This document shows, one piece after another, positions 15,773 to 23,224 of a DNA stretch of 27,581 nucleotides; the stretch's first letter is position 1; each line of letters opens with the position of its first letter. The stretch covers positions 1 through 27,581 of the forward strand of contig JBILOU010000026.1 of NCBI GenBank assembly GCA_044374295.1. The letters run 5' to 3'. Below the pieces are notes generated by a model. It did not search any database. It saw nothing but the letters and a program-made list of their open reading frames with translations, and was not told the origin of the DNA. The stretch is from CAIZGX01 sp044374295 (GTDB taxonomy: Bacteria; Bacteroidota; Bacteroidia; Flavobacteriales_D; Sanyastnellaceae). The translations under genes were made by a program, and so were the position numbers.

Positions 15773-15788
15773 GGAAAATTAAAGCACT

Positions 15789-16022
15789 ATGTGGCGCGAA
15801 TTGGACAATAAACTCGTTAGAGAATTTCGTTTCAAAGACTTCCAAGAAGCATTTACATTCTTAACAAGAGTAGCTTTCTTGGCTGAAAAACATGGTCATC
15901 ATCCAGCATGGTTTAACGTTTACAATTATGTTCGCGTTGAATTAAGTACGCACGCCGCCGGAGATGTAGTTACCGAAAGAGATCGCAGATTGGCGGTAGC
16001 CATTGACGAAATTCTTCAATAA
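15789..16022 (+). CDS. 4a-hydroxytetrahydrobiopterin dehydratase (pterin carbinolamine dehydratase)
   Basis: A 77-residue enzyme of the PCD/DCoH family, which dehydrates 4a-hydroxytetrahydropterin so that it can be recycled for aromatic amino-acid hydroxylases. The signature is present: EKHGHHP, then Tyr five residues after the Pro, then His in VELSTH, and an Asp close behind. Two small deviations: Ala replaces the usual acidic residue in HHPxW, and the spacing from STH to the last Asp is one residue longer. The N-terminus is short for the family but starts at a good ATG with a consensus -7 box. No phenylalanine hydroxylase gene lies in this window. Confidence 0.88.
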   Translation: MWRELDNKLVREFRFKDFQEAFTFLTRVAFLAEKHGHHPAWFNVYNYVRVELSTHAAGDVVTERDRRLAVAIDEILQ

Positions 16023-16047
16023 TAGCGGAACTTTCATAGTAAAGCGC

Positions 16048-16055
16048 TAAATTCG
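16048..16055 (+). promoter_or_regulatory. possible -7 box for the leucine dehydrogenase operon
   Basis: TAAATTCG (TAnnTTyG) lies 26 bases after the pterin dehydratase stop and directly before an inverted repeat. No clear -33 element is visible, so transcription could also read through from upstream. Confidence 0.35.
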
Positions 16056-16057
16056 CG

Positions 16058-16076
16058 GTTGAAAGTTACTTTCAAC
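16058..16076. repeat. perfect 8-bp inverted repeat before the leucine dehydrogenase start
   Basis: GTTGAAAG and CTTTCAAC are separated by TTA. The repeat sits where transcription from the 16048 box should begin and 15 bases before the ATG at 16092, so it may be an operator or a 5' mRNA hairpin. Confidence 0.6.
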
Positions 16077-16091
16077 AGGAAATCATTTTTT

Positions 16092-17186
16092 ATGACTCAA
16101 CAAAACAGCTCTGCAGAAATGTCTGCAGTTACCGAAAGAATGGCGTTGCATAACCACGAGCAAGTGGTATTTTGTCAAGACAATGCAACCGGATTAAAAG
16201 CCATCGTCGCAATTCACAACACAACATTAGGACCTGCAGTTGGCGGAACGCGCATGTGGATGTATGCCTCTGAAGGCGATGCATTGACAGATGTTCTTCG
16301 TCTTTCTCGTGGAATGACCTATAAAAGTGCCCTTGCCGGTTTGAATATTGGTGGAGGTAAAGCAGTGATTATTGCAAATTCCAAAAAAGATAAAAACGAA
16401 GCGCTTATGCGCAGCTTCGGAAAATTCGTAGACGGTTTAGGTGGAAGATACATTACCGCAGAAGATGTGGGTATCGGAACACGCGACATGGAATACGTGA
16501 AGATGGAAACGGATCACGTGGTTGGTTTGCCAGATTATATGGGTGGAGGTGGAGATCCAAGTCCGGTTACTGCTTACGGTGTTTATATGGGAATGAAGGC
16601 CAGTGTGAAGGAGCAAACGGGAAGCGATTCGCTTGCGGGAAAGACTATTGTGGTTCAAGGCGTTGGACATGTTGGAGAATACCTTGTGGAGTATTTGGTG
16701 AAAGAAAACGCTCACGTTATCATAACTGATATTTATGAAGACAGAGTAAAAGATGTGGTGAAAAAGTATGGTGTTAAAGCCATTCTTCCATCAAAAGTTT
16801 ACACGACTCCAATGGACATCTATAGCCCTTGCGCACTTGGAGCAACCGTGAACAAAGAAACACTGGAGCAATTGTCTTGCGGAATTATTTGCGGTGCAGC
16901 AAACAACCAGTTGGCAGTTGAAACGGAAGACGGTCAACGCGTTTTAGATAAGGGGATTCTGTATGCACCGGATTACTTGGTGAATGCAGGTGGAATCATC
17001 AACTGCTATTGGGAAATTGTAGGGTACAACCGTCAAGCTTCTCTTGCGCAAGCAGAGCAGATTTACGACACAACGCTTAAGATTTATTCAGCTTCTAAAG
17101 AAAAGGGCATTCCTTCGTACTTGGCAGCAAATCAAATGGCAGAGCAACGCATTCAATCGATTGCGAATATTAAAACTAGATATTGA
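16092..17186 (+). CDS. Glu/Leu/Phe/Val dehydrogenase, leucine dehydrogenase type
   Basis: A 364-residue NAD-dependent amino-acid dehydrogenase of the leucine/valine/phenylalanine group, which oxidatively deaminates branched-chain amino acids to 2-oxo acids. Landmarks are LGPAVGGTRMW, the catalytic region SRGMTYKSALAGLNIGGGK (Lys78 and Lys90), the conserved Asp in TAEDVG, and the nucleotide-binding VVQGVGHVGEYL. ATG 16092 is preferred over the in-frame TTG at 16059, which lies inside the inverted repeat and would add residues unlike the family. It probably supplies precursors for branched fatty acids or feeds branched-chain catabolism, consistent with the acyl-CoA dehydrogenase elsewhere in the window. 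The nusB gene follows 17 bases later. Confidence 0.93.
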   Translation: MTQQNSSAEMSAVTERMALHNHEQVVFCQDNATGLKAIVAIHNTTLGPAVGGTRMWMYASEGDALTDVLRLSRGMTYKSALAGLNIGGGKAVIIANSKKDKNEALMRSFGKFVDGLGGRYITAEDVGIGTRDMEYVKMETDHVVGLPDYMGGGGDPSPVTAYGVYMGMKASVKEQTGSDSLAGKTIVVQGVGHVGEYLVEYLVKENAHVIITDIYEDRVKDVVKKYGVKAILPSKVYTTPMDIYSPCALGATVNKETLEQLSCGIICGAANNQLAVETEDGQRVLDKGILYAPDYLVNAGGIINCYWEIVGYNRQASLAQAEQIYDTTLKIYSASKEKGIPSYLAANQMAEQRIQSIANIKTRY

Positions 17187-17203
17187 TTAGAGGGGAGAGA
17201 ATT

Positions 17204-18145
17204 ATGCTAAACAGAAGACACATACGAATTAAAGTTTTACAGGTATTATTTGCCTATTACAATGACGAAGAGCCGAACGCGGCTTCTTACGAGAAAATGC
17301 TTTTTGAAAGCGTGAATCGTTTCAGAGATTTGTATGTAGCCTTCATTCAGTTAATGGTGGAAATGCATTCGCTTTCAATTGAGAAAATTGAAGCCGGAAT
17401 GAATAAGAAACTGCCTAGCCACGAAGATCTTCATCCGAACACGAAGTTTGCGGCGAATGCGGTATTGCGCATTTTGTCTCATAGCAAATCGTTGGAAAAA
17501 GCCATGAAGGATAACCACCTGAAGTGGACTGAAAATCGTGATTTGTTGAAGCAGATGTTCAAGGATATTCAGGATTGCGAAGAATACCAAGCCTACTTGG
17601 CGAGCGAAGAGCGCGGCTTTGAACACGATAAAGAGATTGTGGTGAAGTTGTTCAAACGTCACTTGGTGAACTTCGAGTTAATGCATGATTATCTTGAAGA
17701 TCAAGGTATTTTCTGGAACGATGATTTAGACCTTACGGCAAGTATGGTTTTGCGTTCATTGAAGTCAATTAAAGAAACAGATACCGACATTGAATTTCTT
17801 CCTTTGTGGAAGGAAGGAGATGAGGAGGAGGAGTTTTGTAGACAGTTATTCCGCAAAACACTTGCAACAGGTGCCGATACAAAAGAACGTGTATCTCTCG
17901 TTACACCTAACTGGGAAACCGATCGTATTGCAATCATGGATTTGGTGTTATTGAAAATGGCTATTGCGGAAGCAATTTATTTTGAAAGCATCCCAACGAA
18001 AGTAACCATGAACGAATACATTGAATTGGCGAAGTTTTACAGCACGCCGAAGTCTGCAACATTCATTAACGGCGTATTGGATACCATTATGCCGAAAATG
18101 GTTGAAGAAGGGAAAATCAAAAAGGTAGGTAGAGGATTGGTATAA
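17204..18145 (+). CDS. nusB: transcription antitermination factor NusB (long Bacteroidota form)
   Basis: A 313-residue NusB-family protein. The N-terminal MLNRRHIRIKVLQVLFAYY matches the start of NusB, which binds boxA RNA with S10 to prevent premature termination in rRNA operons. The C-terminal part (about 205-300) carries the NusB helical core, with DRIAIMDLVLLKMAIAEAIY and KVTMNEYIELAKFYS. Classical NusB is about 140 residues; the helical insertion of about 160 residues between the first helix and the core is usual in Bacteroidota. ATG 17204 with a purine-rich GAGGGGAGAGA 5 bases upstream is preferred to the TTG at 17183. miaA follows after six bases. Confidence 0.9.
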   Translation: MLNRRHIRIKVLQVLFAYYNDEEPNAASYEKMLFESVNRFRDLYVAFIQLMVEMHSLSIEKIEAGMNKKLPSHEDLHPNTKFAANAVLRILSHSKSLEKAMKDNHLKWTENRDLLKQMFKDIQDCEEYQAYLASEERGFEHDKEIVVKLFKRHLVNFELMHDYLEDQGIFWNDDLDLTASMVLRSLKSIKETDTDIEFLPLWKEGDEEEEFCRQLFRKTLATGADTKERVSLVTPNWETDRIAIMDLVLLKMAIAEAIYFESIPTKVTMNEYIELAKFYSTPKSATFINGVLDTIMPKMVEEGKIKKVGRGLV

Positions 18146-18151
18146 TCATCA

Positions 18152-19048
18152 ATGAAAAAGGTTATCGCTATTTCAGGACCTACGGGTGTGGGTAAAACAG
18201 CTTTAGCCATATCATTAGCCAATCATTTTCAAACGGAAATTATATCCTGTGACTCACGTCAGTTTTACAAGGAAATGTCAATAGGCGTTGCTCGTCCTTC
18301 AATTGAAGAGTTGAATGCTGCGCGACATCATTTCATTTCTTTTTTATCTGTTGAGGAAGAATATACCGCGGGTATGTTTTCACGCGATGCCAGGGCCAAA
18401 ATCCAAGAGTTGTTTCAGACGAATGAAGTTGTAATTGTTGTTGGTGGTAGCATGCTTTATATGGACGCCTTGCTATACGGCTTGGATGAATTACCAGGAG
18501 ACAAGGAAATTAGAAATGCGCTAAATCAAAGATGTGAAGAAGAAGGACTATTCGTTCTGGTGGAAGAGCTAAAGGCGAAAGATCCCGATTTCGCGGAAAG
18601 TGTTGATTTAGAAAATGCACATCGCGTTATTCGTGCGTTGGAAGTCATTCGAATCACGGGTAAAACTTTCTCTGAATTACGCACGAAATCGAGCGATGCT
18701 ATTGGCGCGAAAATTATTCACGTGTTTCTTTCAGGCGAACGTGAATGGGTTTATGATCGAATCAATAGACGCGTAGATAAGATGGTAGAAGATGGGTTGT
18801 TTGAAGAGGTTCAAGGGCTTCAATCCATGCAACATCTTCAATCGTTAAACACTGTTGGGTACAAAGAGATTTTTAAATACATCGAAGGTTCTTGTTCGAA
18901 GGAGGAGGCTATTGCTGAGGTAAAAAAGAACACAAGAAATTACGCAAAACGACAAATGACTTGGTACCGAAACAAGCCAAATGTGTTTCAATTCGATGTT
19001 CAAAAGGGAGATGTTTCCGCAGTGATTATTTCTTTGCTTTCGAACTAA
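18152..19048 (+). CDS. miaA: tRNA dimethylallyltransferase
   Basis: A 298-residue enzyme that transfers a dimethylallyl group to N6 of A37 in tRNAs reading codons that begin with U. The P-loop GPTGVGKTALAI is at residues 8-19, followed by the DSRQFYKEMSIG motif (catalytic Asp) and the HHFISF and EYTAGMF segments. GGSMLYMDALL is the pyrophosphate-contacting loop, and RRVDKM and KRQMTWYRN lie near the C-terminus. Length and motif order are normal. It is the last gene of the leucine dehydrogenase-nusB-miaA run and overlaps the converging HEAT-like gene tail-to-tail by 23 bases. Confidence 0.96.
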   Translation: MKKVIAISGPTGVGKTALAISLANHFQTEIISCDSRQFYKEMSIGVARPSIEELNAARHHFISFLSVEEEYTAGMFSRDARAKIQELFQTNEVVIVVGGSMLYMDALLYGLDELPGDKEIRNALNQRCEEEGLFVLVEELKAKDPDFAESVDLENAHRVIRALEVIRITGKTFSELRTKSSDAIGAKIIHVFLSGEREWVYDRINRRVDKMVEDGLFEEVQGLQSMQHLQSLNTVGYKEIFKYIEGSCSKEEAIAEVKKNTRNYAKRQMTWYRNKPNVFQFDVQKGDVSAVIISLLSN

Positions 19049-19574
19049 AGGCTTTCGCCTTTGTAATCTCTAGTTTAAGAATTAATTTCGAACTGTATCG
19101 CTTCCAGGCAGGCGTTCCAATGTCTTTCACGAGTTCAATTCCAGCAATAATTTCATCATACAATTCGGGGTAAGATTTCGCTGCGCGCAAAACCCATTGC
19201 AATGCATGGTGCCTCTCTGCTGTCTCAACATCGAACGAACTCAGCGCGCAGAAAGCTCTTTCGAGCATTCTTCCGTCTTGCTCTTCCGTAAGTTCAAGGT
19301 TGTATAAAATGCCAAAAGACTCTCTGCGAACAGAAGAGTCTTTTGATTGTGTAACCAAGTCATATATGTAATCTCGATAAGGCTGAACCGAAGCGGAATT
19401 CTTCTGCGAAAGATGATCGAGAATCCAAACGCCTTTGCGCTGCTGCGTTTGGGTTAATTCGTTGAAGTCTGAAATAAATTTCTTTATTTCATTTGGCTGA
19501 CTATTCCACATTTCCACATAAACATCTACTTCATTGCGAAGCATGCCCGTGCGCAAATACTCGAAGTGACTCAC
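19026..19574 (-). CDS. alpha-helical HEAT-like protein, function unknown
   Basis: A 182-residue protein that appears wholly alpha-helical, with repeated amphipathic helix pairs resembling HEAT/ARM repeats (for example VWILDHLSQKN, DYIYDLVTQSKDSSVRRESF, GRMLERAFCALSSFDVETAERHHAL). There is no signal peptide, membrane segment or catalytic motif. The end is Lys-rich (KAKAFSSKAKK). It begins with GTG at 19574, three bases after the redoxin stop; ATG 19544 is an alternative. The tight spacing suggests co-expression with the secreted redoxin, but a cytoplasmic helical protein does not obviously share its job. It may be a scaffold or protein-binding domain. Confidence 0.7.
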   Translation of the reverse strand: MSHFEYLRTGMLRNEVDVYVEMWNSQPNEIKKFISDFNELTQTQQRKGVWILDHLSQKNSASVQPYRDYIYDLVTQSKDSSVRRESFGILYNLELTEEQDGRMLERAFCALSSFDVETAERHHALQWVLRAAKSYPELYDEIIAGIELVKDIGTPAWKRYSSKLILKLEITKAKAFSSKAKK

Positions 19575-19577
19575 TGT

Positions 19578-21116
19578 TTATTTGTGAGGAGTGTTAGCGT
19601 CTTCGTATTCGGTTTCTTGAAACTTATTCGTCTCAACTTTTTCTCCTTTGTAAAGATTCTCAAGAAGTTCGTCGAGTTGCTCTGCGCCCAGAGACTTAGC
19701 GATAATCTTCATGTCCTTATCCATTAAGAAAACTTTCGGTGTGCTTGTTACGTCCCAAGTTGTGCGGTAATTCAAACTCTTCAATGTCGTCACTCCGCTA
19801 TAGATTAATTCGGTTGCCTTTTCCTGCTTCATGATTTCAGGAGTGTCGCTTACGTTGATCCAATCAAGTTTATGCTCGTTAATGAAATCAACCCATTTGT
19901 TATTCTCATAGTCGTTGCCAATTGCATAAACAACAAATCCTCTGTCTTTGTATTTGTGGTATAATTCGAGTAGAAGAGGAACTTCTTTTTTGCAATGTCC
20001 GCATGAACTTTCCCACACAACCATGAGCGTATACTCGCCGCGGGATTTATACATAGATACCCAATTCTTTTCTGAAGTATCAGGCAGAATAATGTCAGGT
20101 GCTTTTTCACCGCAACGACAGTCACGCTTCTTATCTGCTGCTTCCTTCATCTCTTTCAACTTATCTTCTTTCACCCAATTGCACATTCCTTTTGAATAGT
20201 AATTGTCAATCATGAATACAAACAATTCGTCCATACACATAATCTTAGAAGTCTCTCCAGTATATGTTGCGAAGTGTGTGATGTACTTAAAGGTTTCCTC
20301 GTTACCGGCGGTTGCGCTTATTATTTTTTGAACTTCAGAGCATACGGTATCAGGAATTTGCGGAAGTGTTTTGGTGATGTAGTCTTCAACAAGTTTGTGA
20401 AATGCTCCATCGCGAACCATACGCGCATCTTTCAAGTCGCAGCGATCCCAATAGTGATGGCGGTACCAGTAATATTGCCATTCTTGCTTTTTATCTTCGG
20501 CTATATTGGAAGGCGCATCAGGAATATCTTCTTCCATTCCCATGCGGAGATATTTCGCGAAAAGCGAAGTAGGGTTGTTTTTTATAAGTTCCTTCTGGTA
20601 ATTGATTACCTCGCTGTTCAACTTGGTAAGTTCTTCAATACATGGTTTCTTATCGCCTTCTGATTTTAACGAGTCATTGATGCAATTGTCGAGAGGTATG
20701 CGAACGTTTCTTTTACCATTGATATACCTGATATAATCAAAGAAGAGTTTGTTCTCTTTAGATTGAACGACTTCAATCTTACTTAAATCCGCATCTGCAG
20801 AACAGTTCAATATGATTTGCTCGTCAGAGGCAATGAAATCAAAATAACGTGGCCCAGGCATAACCAAGGCGTATTTCCCGCATTCGTTGAAAGGCTTTCC
20901 TGCGAATTCGTAATTTCCTTTAGCATCTACATGACAAGTGTCGTTGTAATACAATTTGTTCCCGTAATAATTGGCTAGATAGATATCTACATTTTGAAGT
21001 CCCTCAATTTTTCCTTTAATGGAATAAGGGAGCTTTGATTGTTTGTTTTGAGCAGATGCAAAGAAGCTTATAGAAATAAGCAGGAATAATAAGGTTTTCG
21101 CTTTCATAAATTTCAT
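19578..21116 (-). CDS. secreted thioredoxin-like protein with DUF4369-type N-terminal domain
   Basis: A 512-residue exported protein. A signal peptide (about residues 1-23, ending FASAQ) precedes a DUF4369-like beta domain (about 33-115, with YSIKGKIEGLQNVDIYLANY). A long helical middle region (about 120-330, DUF5106-like) follows, then a thioredoxin fold (about 335-490) with the active site CGHC at 372-375 and the cis-Pro segment TSTPKVF. It probably works as a periplasmic or surface thiol-disulfide reductase, like ResA/TlpA relatives in Bacteroidota. Start: ATG 21116 (MKF) or 21107 (MKA) fits the signal peptide. The GTG at 21161 lies upstream of the promoter's -7 box and is rejected. A consensus promoter lies directly upstream. 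Confidence 0.87.
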   Translation of the reverse strand: MKFMKAKTLLFLLISISFFASAQNKQSKLPYSIKGKIEGLQNVDIYLANYYGNKLYYNDTCHVDAKGNYEFAGKPFNECGKYALVMPGPRYFDFIASDEQIILNCSADADLSKIEVVQSKENKLFFDYIRYINGKRNVRIPLDNCINDSLKSEGDKKPCIEELTKLNSEVINYQKELIKNNPTSLFAKYLRMGMEEDIPDAPSNIAEDKKQEWQYYWYRHHYWDRCDLKDARMVRDGAFHKLVEDYITKTLPQIPDTVCSEVQKIISATAGNEETFKYITHFATYTGETSKIMCMDELFVFMIDNYYSKGMCNWVKEDKLKEMKEAADKKRDCRCGEKAPDIILPDTSEKNWVSMYKSRGEYTLMVVWESSCGHCKKEVPLLLELYHKYKDRGFVVYAIGNDYENNKWVDFINEHKLDWINVSDTPEIMKQEKATELIYSGVTTLKSLNYRTTWDVTSTPKVFLMDKDMKIIAKSLGAEQLDELLENLYKGEKVETNKFQETEYEDANTPHK

Positions 21117-21134
21117 AACTCTATAATAGACCTT

Positions 21135-21164
21135 CAAAGTTAAGTAAACGTTACTTTTCACAAT
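21135..21164 (-). promoter_or_regulatory. promoter of the redoxin gene
   Basis: ATTG (21161-21164), an 18-base spacer and TAACTTTG (21135-21142) on the minus strand. The -7 box is an exact consensus match and ends 18 bases before ATG 21116. Confidence 0.65.
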
Positions 21165-21218
21165 TGAAAACTTTCGAATGATTCAAATTGTAATTTGCGC
21201 TTTTCAACTATTGGTCCA

Positions 21219-21251
21219 AAAATAAAAAGGAGCCAATAAATTGGCTCCTTT
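21219..21251 (-). terminator. terminator of the T9SS type A protein gene
   Basis: AAAGGAGCCAA (21226-21236) pairs perfectly with TTGGCTCCTTT (21241-21251) around a TAAA loop. On the minus strand it runs into TTTTTATTTTT. It separates this gene from the redoxin promoter downstream. Confidence 0.88.
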
Positions 21252-21271
21252 CTTTTCAGAAAAATGTTCTA

Positions 21272-22210
21272 TTATTTCTTAACCAGTCTGTCAGTGAACT
21301 GAACAGTACCGTTATTCATACGAATCAAATAAATGCCGTCGTTTAAAGAGGAAACATCGACACGCTTAATTGAGCTTTGCGTTACGCGCTCTTTCATGAC
21401 AATTTTACCTGTTAGGTCAATGATGCTAATTTCACCACCAACAAAGCTCTCAGGTATTTCAATGCTGAAATTTGAATTAGTTGGGTTTGGATAAACAGAC
21501 ACTTTAGAGATCTTTTCAGAAATCAATGGCTTAACAGAAACGCCGGTAGATTCAATAACTTGAACATCATCGATGTAGTAGTTTCCATTGGTGTTTGAAG
21601 CGTTCGTTCCGTAAAAATTTACAGCAGCAAGAGTGTTTGCCCCAGCATTTCCATTTGCATTGTTTAAACTCCATTGCCATTCGTTTGCAGGAACACCATT
21701 CAAATAGATTCGACCAAGGTCATTATCCATATCTGCTGTTATTTGAACATCGAACCAAGTGTCAGTTCCCACATTTACAGCACCTCCTTGAGTTCCGCCG
21801 GTTGTCCAAGTTGCAACGCCAGTTCCGTCAAAGAATACATCGCATGCCCATTGGTATGTTGCCGATGATCCCGACCAGGTGTGTAATGCGTTGAAATATC
21901 CACCAGAACCTGTTGGAAGATACATTTTAAACTTTATGTCATATTTCCCAGAGGAAAAGGGTCCAATGGGTAATACGAGGTCATTAGTGGTACCGTTCAC
22001 ATTAACGCTGTTCGTTCCGCTGCTCGCGAAGGCAGAACTAACAGTAGCATCAGATGGAGAGGCCGCATTCCAGTATGCCCAAGAGACATTTTGAGCGACA
22101 AGCCCTGATCCAGCAGTGTATGAATCAAAGTTATCTTCGAATAAAATGGTTTGCGCAGATGCCGAGAGAATCGTGCTAAATGCAAAAAGAGAGAGTAGTT
22201 GTTTCCTCAT
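21272..22210 (-). CDS. secreted beta-sandwich (LamG/concanavalin-like) protein with a T9SS type A sorting domain
   Basis: A 312-residue exported protein. A signal peptide (residues 1-19, ending SASAQ) leads into a jelly-roll domain of about 200 residues, starting FEDNFDSYTAG and containing YDIKFKMYLPTG, WFDVQITADMDND and IYLNGVPANEWQW. This pattern resembles concanavalin-A/LamG folds. The last 75 residues (VSVYPNPTNSNFSIEIP to FTDRLVKK) are a Por-type T9SS type A sorting domain with the YPNPT motif. It should be released or attached at the cell surface after sorting. ATG 22210 is chosen because the promoter box lies between it and the alternative ATG at 22276. Glycan binding is a guess; no catalytic residues are evident. 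Confidence 0.88.
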   Translation of the reverse strand: MRKQLLSLFAFSTILSASAQTILFEDNFDSYTAGSGLVAQNVSWAYWNAASPSDATVSSAFASSGTNSVNVNGTTNDLVLPIGPFSSGKYDIKFKMYLPTGSGGYFNALHTWSGSSATYQWACDVFFDGTGVATWTTGGTQGGAVNVGTDTWFDVQITADMDNDLGRIYLNGVPANEWQWSLNNANGNAGANTLAAVNFYGTNASNTNGNYYIDDVQVIESTGVSVKPLISEKISKVSVYPNPTNSNFSIEIPESFVGGEISIIDLTGKIVMKERVTQSSIKRVDVSSLNDGIYLIRMNNGTVQFTDRLVKK

Positions 22211-22230
22211 ATTGAAAGAATTTGTTAAAA

Positions 22231-22261
22231 CGAATATAGTATTCTTTTTCTTTGTTTCAAT
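22231..22261 (-). promoter_or_regulatory. promoter of the T9SS type A protein gene
   Basis: ATTG (22258-22261), a 19-base spacer and TATATTCG (22231-22238) on the minus strand. The spacing is ideal and the -7 box differs from consensus only at T7. The -33 element ends 3 bases before the divergent DUF2797 ATG. Confidence 0.65.
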
Positions 22262-22264
22262 ATT

Positions 22265-23089
22265 ATGAAGACTCATTTAAGAAAAATGCGGACGACTTTG
22301 TCGGAAAGTGGCGAGGCACATTATGTTCTTCCGCTTTATGACAATTTGGATTTAACGGGAGAGTTGAACCTGAATGAATGTGTTGGTAAACAAATTCGAT
22401 TGAGGGCTACAGGCGACATTCGATGCATTCTGCATGGAGAAAAATTGAATAAGACATTTGGAGAGGGGGTGTGTTGGAGTGGATTTCAAGATTCGTCCAA
22501 TGCCTCGCCTTGTATTATTCATCCGGAGTTGTGCAAGGCACATGAGGGAGTTGCTCTTCGCGGGGATATGGAGTGGGAGCGAGCGAATCACCTAATTCCA
22601 CACATTGTATACCTATCCTTTACTTCAGGAGTTAAGGTAGGAGTTACTTCGGAACGAAATTTACTTTCACGATGGATAGATCAGGGCGCTCGTCAAGGTT
22701 TGGTTTTCGCAAGAGTGCCTTACAGACAATTGGCTGGGGAGTTTGAAGTCTTGTTGAAGGAGCACGTTTCTGATAAATCAAATTGGAAAGGAATGTTGCA
22801 GCCGCTCGTCACGAGGAGTTCAAGCTTGCTTGAAGCAAAAGAAAATTTGTTGTTTGAAATTCCAGATGCCTATCAAGACTTCATAGATGACGAGGACAAA
22901 GTTTGGGACATTCAGTTTCCATGTGAGGACAGGCCTGTCAATCCAAAGACATGGAAGTTAGCGCCAGAAAATATTTACGAAGGAAAGCTGAAGGGAATTG
23001 TTGGACAGTACTTGATTTTAGAAAATCAGCAAGTGTTCAATATCCGTTCGCATGCAGGACATGAACTTGATCTCGAAATCTTAATCTAA
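22265..23089 (+). CDS. DUF2797 protein with altered zinc-type Cys motif
   Basis: A 274-residue cytoplasmic protein of the DUF2797 family, whose function is unknown. The conserved centre reads VYLSFTSGVKVGVT then LLSRWIDQGA, with the later DKSNWKGML block; the layout VYL-KVG-RW resembles the GIY-YIG nuclease fold. Upstream of it family members usually have paired cysteines as a zinc-binding site. Here the pattern is C54-x2-H57, then C70-x2-G73 (GVCWSG), C83 and C90, so at least two ligand positions look changed. The start at 22265 (MKTHLRKMRT) fits the usual family N-terminus LRKM. It is transcribed divergently from the T9SS type A gene with almost no spacer beyond the shared promoter region. 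Confidence 0.82.
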   Translation: MKTHLRKMRTTLSESGEAHYVLPLYDNLDLTGELNLNECVGKQIRLRATGDIRCILHGEKLNKTFGEGVCWSGFQDSSNASPCIIHPELCKAHEGVALRGDMEWERANHLIPHIVYLSFTSGVKVGVTSERNLLSRWIDQGARQGLVFARVPYRQLAGEFEVLLKEHVSDKSNWKGMLQPLVTRSSSLLEAKENLLFEIPDAYQDFIDDEDKVWDIQFPCEDRPVNPKTWKLAPENIYEGKLKGIVGQYLILENQQVFNIRSHAGHELDLEILI

Positions 23090-23105
23090 GAAAAATGTTG
23101 TTTTT

Positions 23106-23136
23106 CTTGCGTGTTTGAAAAATTCGTCTATCTTTG
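23106..23136 (+). promoter_or_regulatory. promoter of the RRM protein gene
   Basis: CTTG (23106-23109), a 19-base spacer and TATCTTTG (23129-23136). The -7 box is an exact match and the spacing ideal. It implies a leader of about 80 bases before the ATG at 23225, the longest predicted in the window. Confidence 0.75.
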
Positions 23137-23160
23137 TTAAAGCTTATTCCAAACGTAGAT

Positions 23161-23184
23161 TTGAAGTCTTCTTGAAGAAGTCAA
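23161..23184 (+). promoter_or_regulatory. stem-loop in the RRM gene leader
   Basis: TTGA and CTTCT on the 5' side pair with AGAAG and TCAA on the 3' side, with a three-base loop and one three-base bulge. After it the leader is purine-rich (AAGTGAAGGGTAAG) and then almost pure A/T up to the ATG. Confidence 0.4.
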
Positions 23185-23224
23185 CTAAGTGAAGGGTAAG
23201 CATTAATTAATTTTTATTTTTTTT

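Noticed and set aside
17204..18145. Fusion of NusB to another protein, because of its double length
   Set aside because: The long helical insertion is, as I recall, usual for Bacteroidota NusB; no second known domain is visible.
23088..23108. A/T-only inverted repeat after the DUF2797 gene (AAGAAAAA/TTTTTCTT) as a terminator
   Set aside because: The stem has a single G-C pair and overlaps the -33 element of the RRM promoter; too weak to call.
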